A DNA stretch of 64,000 nucleotides. Origin: Xanthoparmelia taractica (taxonomy: Eukaryota; Ascomycota; Lecanoromycetes; Lecanorales; Parmeliaceae). Below, piece after piece: positions 59,214-64,000 of the stretch. Location: positions 1 through 64,000 of the forward strand of contig MU853196.1 of NCBI GenBank assembly GCA_033085395.1, read 5' to 3'. How positions within the stretch are numbered: the stretch's first letter is position 1; each line of letters starts with the position of its first letter. The translations under genes were made by a program, and so were the position numbers. The notes beneath the pieces were generated by a model. The model searched no databases. It was given only the letters and a program-made list of their open reading frames with translations, and was not told the origin of the DNA.

Positions 59214-59742
59214 CACAACCGAGCCGAGCAATCCGAGCAACACCAAGTCAGAGAAGCGCTTCGGGCCTCGAATCCCGGCCCGAGAATCCGAGAATCCGAG
59301 AACCCCAAAGCACTTGTGTACGATCCATCGAAGCCCGAGGTAGTGACTGAGGAAGAGGACAACGAGCACAACAGTAAGTAGTTCCCGGACGCGTTCAACA
59401 TTATCAGAGCTAAGATCAATCTCATAGAGAAAAATTAAATATAAAAAGACTATTTCGCTTCGAGGTTCAGCTATCGAGGTTTCGTAATCGAGTCCACATC
59501 TACGAGAACAGGAAAGATGGGCTACATCTTTACCTTACAACTCGACCGGTCGCTTTGAGGTTCAGCTACCGAGATGGCGGAATCGAGTCCACATCTACGA
59601 GGACCCAGAAACAAAGATGGGCTACATATTCACCTTACGAATTGACCGGCTTGGCTTTGTCAAGAATTGCAAACGCAGGTTGGGTTATGACTATCGAGTG
59701 CTCTACGTCAAGGGGGACAAGCAAGACGGAGAGCCCCGCTAG
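59214..59742 (+). pseudogene. Broken third copy of the small partner gene
   Basis: Exon-1 sequence (CCCAAAGCACTTGTGTACGA..., ending AACA before GTAAGTAG, near 59370) matches the intact gene at 62991-63399. Exon 2 is present twice in tandem: a truncated copy at about 59457-59551 with a small deletion that shifts the frame, then a nearly complete copy at about 59552-59742. The matching ATG is absent, and stops (TAA, TAA) follow the expected acceptor. The second exon-2 copy still reads RFEVQLPRWRNRVHIYED and RIDRLGFVKNCKRRLGY. Confidence 0.8.
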
Positions 59743-60028
59743 TTATGTGGCGCGAGCATGCGGTGGAGCTTTTCCATGTCTCGAGGTGATGACTCCTGGC
59801 AGGCAAATGATGATAGCATCATGGCGAAGGAAATAACTTGTATCGAGATTCTTGTCGCTCTTGAATTACAGTTTATAAATGAAGTTGAAGCTGTCGAAAC
59901 TTCGTCGCAATTACCAACGCAAAACTGAAAGCTGGCATCATCCTCCACACCTAATAGGGTCGACGTCAGTTACATTCATTCCTTCTAGGAAGTTGTTCTA
60001 TTATCAGCGTGATGACTCGTAGGTCGCA

Positions 60029-61990
60029 TCAATCTGTCATCCTGCTGTCCGGATACCTTTTGCCCCGATCAAGCCACGTTTCTGTGTTATCGCACCCCGG
60101 ATGGGTCTCCTGTATGTGTCGCCGGATGTCCCGTCGCTCCCGGTACTTATGCCCGTGATCATTGCACGGTGTGATGCTGCAGTAGTACTCCACCCCATGA
60201 CAAAACCGCTCCCAGTGGTCTTGATCAGGCTGGTTACTTCGGTCCCGGCGCTTCTTGAAAAGATGTCCAGCGCTTTCTCTTAAACTGGCCTGGGCCTCGT
60301 CAGAGTCGAGATACTCTTGAGTTTCGGTGCGGAGCTTTTCGAGAGTCTCAATACCTCTCTTTCCCTTCCAAGCGTCCAGACTCATCTTACTAAAGCCGTT
60401 CTTGACGTTCAGCCGATAGTACTGGAAGCCGTGATCCTGGGAATACTGTGCCATGTTTTCATGCTCTGCATAAGTATCAGTAGGCCAGGTCAGCATATTC
60501 CAAATGAGCGACAGCTTCCTCTTGAGACCGTTCCTAGTGGCTTTCTTGAGTGAAGAATCAAGCATCCTCCCAGTCCCTATGCTCACGTTGATGTCCACTG
60601 TCTTGGGGTCACCGCGGTTCAATTGTTTGATCGATTCCCAGGCTTCAACTGAAGGGTTGTTTGCACATAAGCCTCCGTCGACGAAACGTAGCTTGGGGTC
60701 GTCCTCCTCTAAAGCCACCGATTGGAAGTAGAGTGGAGCTGCTGACGTAGCGCGAGCGATCTTCCACAGAACATAGGTAGTCTTTCCTTCCGGAATTCTC
60801 TGTTTTGCGATTCTGCCCATGTTTGGATGGAAATATGAGCGAAATATGTAAGGTTGCCGTTCGACGGCGGAATCGGGTTCTGTTAAGGCCAAAACCATGC
60901 TAAAGAGGGTCAGCAAGGGTAGATGACATGGTCCTCAACAACTTACGTTCGACACATGTCCTCATTGGGTTGCTGGAGGATGGCGCCAGACCGCCCTTGT
61001 GGATCGCGCTGTTTGATAATTTCACAAATGACCTTCTCCAACTCCCTGGGGTTGTATTTGTCTCGCGGATTGAAGATTAACGCATTTTGGAAATGCAACC
61101 ACCGTGGATTCCCAAAGACTCTTTCTGAAAGCACCTCGTAAGCCTCCAGACACTCGTCCACGGTCATTGACAGTCGGCCAAGCATGATACTGATGAGACC
61201 TCCTGTGCTAGTACCCGCCACATAGTCAAAGTAGTGGCACGGCAGGTAATTGTCTAATGGTTTCCATTGCTCGTTGGTCCCTTGTGCGTTTCTTCTTCGA
61301 TTCGTCAAAACTTGCACACGGGAACGTGGTCGTGGGTTCAATGGGAAGACACTGTTCGGAGCTCCAGATCGTTCCTCTAATTCCGCAATCTTTGTCATAA
61401 GTGCCTTAAGTATCAACAGGCTTGAGTATCCTCTGACCCCCCCGCCATCTGTATGGGAGTTCAGTTACGGTAGATCTTGAAGAGTGCACGTATAACGTAC
61501 CTAGCGAAAGTAGTGACTTCCTTGACCAAGGATCATCATGTGATTTTGAGGAGGCAGATATCAGCTTGTTGGCGCTAGCACTTGAGCTGTGTCCTCTACT
61601 GCAAGCATCTGGCATGGGGATCAAAGATATGCCTTGTGAGGTACATTGCGGCGTGTTCGGAGTTGTCCCTAAGCTCGAGTCTGAGCGTACTCGGTCCAGT
61701 TTGGGAGAACAGGGTATAAGTCCCTCAGAGCTTTTGAAAGAGTTGTGATCGCTATGTTCATATTCGGAAATTGTAGTCGAAGTCGAAGCCTCGTCTGCAC
61801 CTTGAGATGGTACGAAACATGAATTGGAGTATGCCTAGCCACCAGAACACTTCAGTCAGTGAGGCATTTTCTCATCCGCGTCATCGCTTACAGCGCAAGA
61901 CAGAGCCTTCGCTTCTTCGCCGGACACGCCTAGAAACTGCCGTGCTAAGTGCAGGAACGAAGATAATATATCCCCAAAACCATACATCAT
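60029..61990 (-). CDS. Patatin-like phospholipase with zinc-finger-like tail, module B
   Basis: Four exons: 61990-61892, 61834-61501, 61448-60947 and 60899-60029; introns 57, 52 and 47 nt; 601 residues. The patatin domain has DGGGVRG (Asp145), GTSTGG (Ser225) and DGGLCANNP (Asp386), so the catalytic dyad is intact. After it come WERFCHGVEYYCSITPC and a matching HIQETH, the same zinc-finger-like tail as in paralog A. The N-terminus starts MMYGFGDILSSFLHLARQFL, a possible amphipathic helix, then a Ser/Thr-rich stretch. Introns at DGGG and at MCRT lie at the same place and phase as in A; the other introns differ. It is expected to act on membrane phospholipids. It is head-to-head with the small gene at 62991. 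Confidence 0.88.
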
Positions 61991-62990
61991 AGCGAAGTGT
62001 TGAAGAAAATGGGCCAGTAAGACCAGTGTGTATATATGCGTATAATGGTGGAGGGTGGAAAAGATGCCGGTCTCTCAGCTCTTGGAAAGAACAAAAATGA
62101 TCTGCTTTCACTATATATTCTGTTTCGTTACACCGAAGTAATGTAGTCCCCCGAGGTAATATTTCTCCGGAACCTCGACTCTGAGTCTGAGACGAGGCTG
62201 CAGCTGTTGCTGCGGACGTCGAATGCTATTCATGATGTAGAGTGTGGGTGATCAGAAAAACCTACGCCAATTAGTCTGGTCATAAGGTCACCAGGAATAG
62301 TGGAACGCTGAAGAAGGCTGCTGTTTGGAGCAGATGCTGCAGAGTCTTTTCGTACACTGCCCAGTCAGGACACGAACTGTATGCATGTAGCCGACGCTGC
62401 ATTTCCTATCGGTAACTAGAAAACTATCTCGTGTCCATCGAATCTGATGAATGGCAGTAAGCGTACCGGCAGCACGAATCGAACCAGAATAGCTAACTGA
62501 TGGATGCACGTTCAAAACGTAGACCGGTCCCCCCCGTTCCTCGGTGATCGTCCCAAAACACACCAGGGTGATCTAACCAATGGCGATTCCCCATTGGCGG
62601 ATACCTACCGCTGTCTAACGAAAACTGAAGTTTTTCTTGGTTGCAGTGGGGTTGATTCAGGGGGGCGGACATGTTTAGCCGCCTGCATGCTTTTCGTGCT
62701 CAGCCCTGCTGAAAATTGCATGGTCATGCAACGGAATGAGTCGTGAGAAGTCTGGTGCCCCGTTCACGTAAGAGCGCCTAAGCACTGGCTGGGTCCTCTT
62801 GATCCGAGGCTCCGTCCAGGACAGATCTCCTGATTGTTTCTTTTCTCACGCACCTCAACTATTATTAAGCAACCCGACTCTCTTATATCCTTCCGACAAG
62901 GTCGCAAACAAACCAAAAATCTCCACTAGCTCGGAAAACCTATAGTACATCATCTCCTCCCACTCACATACTGCTTGGGACTCAAAAGTC
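61991..62990. promoter_or_regulatory. Shared divergent promoter region, module B
   Basis: 1000 bp between the start codons of patatin gene B (minus) and the small gene (plus), nearly the same as in module A. No gene recognised inside. Confidence 0.5.
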
Positions 62991-63399
62991 ATGACCAAGA
63001 TGAGGGACAGGTCCCGCGATACCCTTCTCTCAGAGAAACGGTCCATCATCAAGCACCACATCTACAGCTGGGAGCCTGAGTTCCCGAAAGCACTTGTGTT
63101 CGATCCATGGAAGCCCGAGGTAGTGACGACAGAAGAAGTCAATGAGCTCAACAGTAAGTAATTCCTAGAAAAAAGTATGCGATGCGAAATCAGATCTCTA
63201 ATGTCCTGTTATAGAGGAAACGAACCACTTCGAGGTTCAGCTACCGAGTTGGCGTAATCGAGTCCACATCTACGAGAACCCAGGAGCAAAAATGGGCTAC
63301 ATCTTTACCTTACGAATTGACAGGCTTGGCTTTGTCAAGAATTGCAAACGCAGGCTAGGCTATGACTACAAAGTGCTCTACGTCAAGGGGGACAAGTAA
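62991..63399 (+). CDS. Small partner protein, module B (unknown family)
   Basis: Two exons, 62991-63153 and 63215-63399, with a 61-nt GT-AG intron (donor GTAAGT); 115 residues. The N-terminal half is charged (MTKMRDRSRDTLLSEKRS). The second exon encodes a compact unit: HFEVQLPSWRNRVHIYENP, then GYIFTLRIDRLGFVKNCKRR, then LGYDYKVLYVKGDK. Alternating hydrophobic residues suggest beta strands; the IYxxP, DRLG, RRL and VKG positions are conserved in the module A copy. There is no signal peptide or membrane segment, so it is probably cytosolic or nuclear. I recognise no known family. The intact splice signals and the two paralogs support a real gene. Confidence 0.75.
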
Positions 63400-64000
63400 G
63401 GTTGAGGGCAAGGGTCAAGGAGTCGAAGTCCAAACTTCGCGTCAGTTCTATCGTGGTAGCAAGATCGTTTGAATGTTGCACGGGTCTCGAGCCAAGACAG
63501 ACTGTACATTACCTTTTATTCTGCAGGGCACCACCACAAGCTACCTACCTACATGCATGTAGCTTGCTATAATCTATACACCCATTGCCCAGGTCTTCCT
63601 TTCCTTTCCCCTCCTCTCTTTTCCTGACGTGACATGTCTCGTCAGATGACTTCCTCCAGGCAGCGCAGGCAATATCAAATGATCCCTTCTTCCTTCATTC
63701 GGGATAGGAGGGTTGAGCAACGAGAAGGAAGAGTCTGCTTGATTCCAGATGCGATCTATCTCCATGAATATCCTAGTAATACATATAACTATAGATACAT
63801 ATGGACCCTTGTTGACGCCGCGTACTCGGACACTTTTATATAACCACAACACTAGACGATAATCACAAGAGTAATACCATTCACGCGCACACGCCATCAG
63901 CACCGCGACTAAAAATCTTTAGCTTCCCATTCGCGATCCGCTAGCGATTTGTCTTTATACTTCTTAGAAGGAGAATATTCATCTGTGGCCTTACTAGCCT
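63400..64000. other. Intergenic, window end
   Basis: No gene recognised in the last 600 bp. The open frames at 63574-63903 have no conserved feature. Confidence 0.45.

Noticed and set aside
59555..59836. A 93-codon frame beginning in the truncated exon-2 copy
   Set aside because: Out of frame with the small-gene family; it is a by-product of the deletion in the pseudogene.
1..64000. CRISPR arrays, bacterial operons or riboswitches
   Set aside because: No regularly spaced direct repeats; the gene structure is clearly that of a fungus with introns.

Overview
The window is a stretch of nuclear DNA from a filamentous ascomycete (Pezizomycotina). The evidence is genes with short spliceosomal introns (mostly 47-110 nt, with CTAAC/CTGAC-type branch sites), fungal-only families (fungal Trl1-type tRNA ligase, DUF3824-like protein, fungal F-box proteins), and a Fot1/Pogo transposon remnant whose stop codons look like repeat-induced point mutation (RIP). 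The class cannot be settled from the sequence. One assembly gap of 100 N lies inside a CAA/CAG repeat.

Layout. 0-11.5 kb: a PARG-like macrodomain gene, a small membrane protein, a secreted cysteine-rich protein, the splicing factor Clf1, and one or two broken F-box genes. 11.5-20 kb: a C2H2 zinc-finger regulator in a long non-coding tract, then a 1.9-kb dead Fot1/Pogo element with perfect 60-bp inverted repeats. 20-30 kb is a dense housekeeping block: mitochondrial ribosomal protein uL2m, B-type cyclin, the THO subunit Tex1/THOC3 divergent from RNase P/MRP subunit Rpp40, and a glutamine-rich protein. 30-44 kb: the Dna2 helicase-nuclease, a decayed repeat-protein gene, the 2-oxodicarboxylate carrier, an ankyrin protein and tRNA ligase. 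45-64 kb is accessory: two patatin-like phospholipase genes, a family of small proteins with no recognised domain, a PIN-like transporter, a DUF3824-like protein and a BIR plus C2H2 protein.

The main unexpected result is in the last 19 kb. A two-gene module, a patatin-like phospholipase with a C-terminal zinc-finger-like tail transcribed head-to-head with a small protein of unknown family, occurs twice in inverted orientation (45.7-49.2 kb and 60.0-63.4 kb). About 1.0 kb separates the two start codons in each copy. A third, broken copy of the small gene lies beside the second module. Paired, duplicated, fast-diverging patatin genes in fungi bring to mind allorecognition or cell-death loci, but that role is inference only.

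Most CDS entries are spliced models worked out by hand. Exon boundaries are given in the evidence; each rests on frame restoration plus splice signals, without transcript data. Several genes show splicing features that automated annotation may miss: stop-free introns of 3n length, a GC-AG intron, an 11-nt micro-exon and a tandem NAGNAG acceptor.
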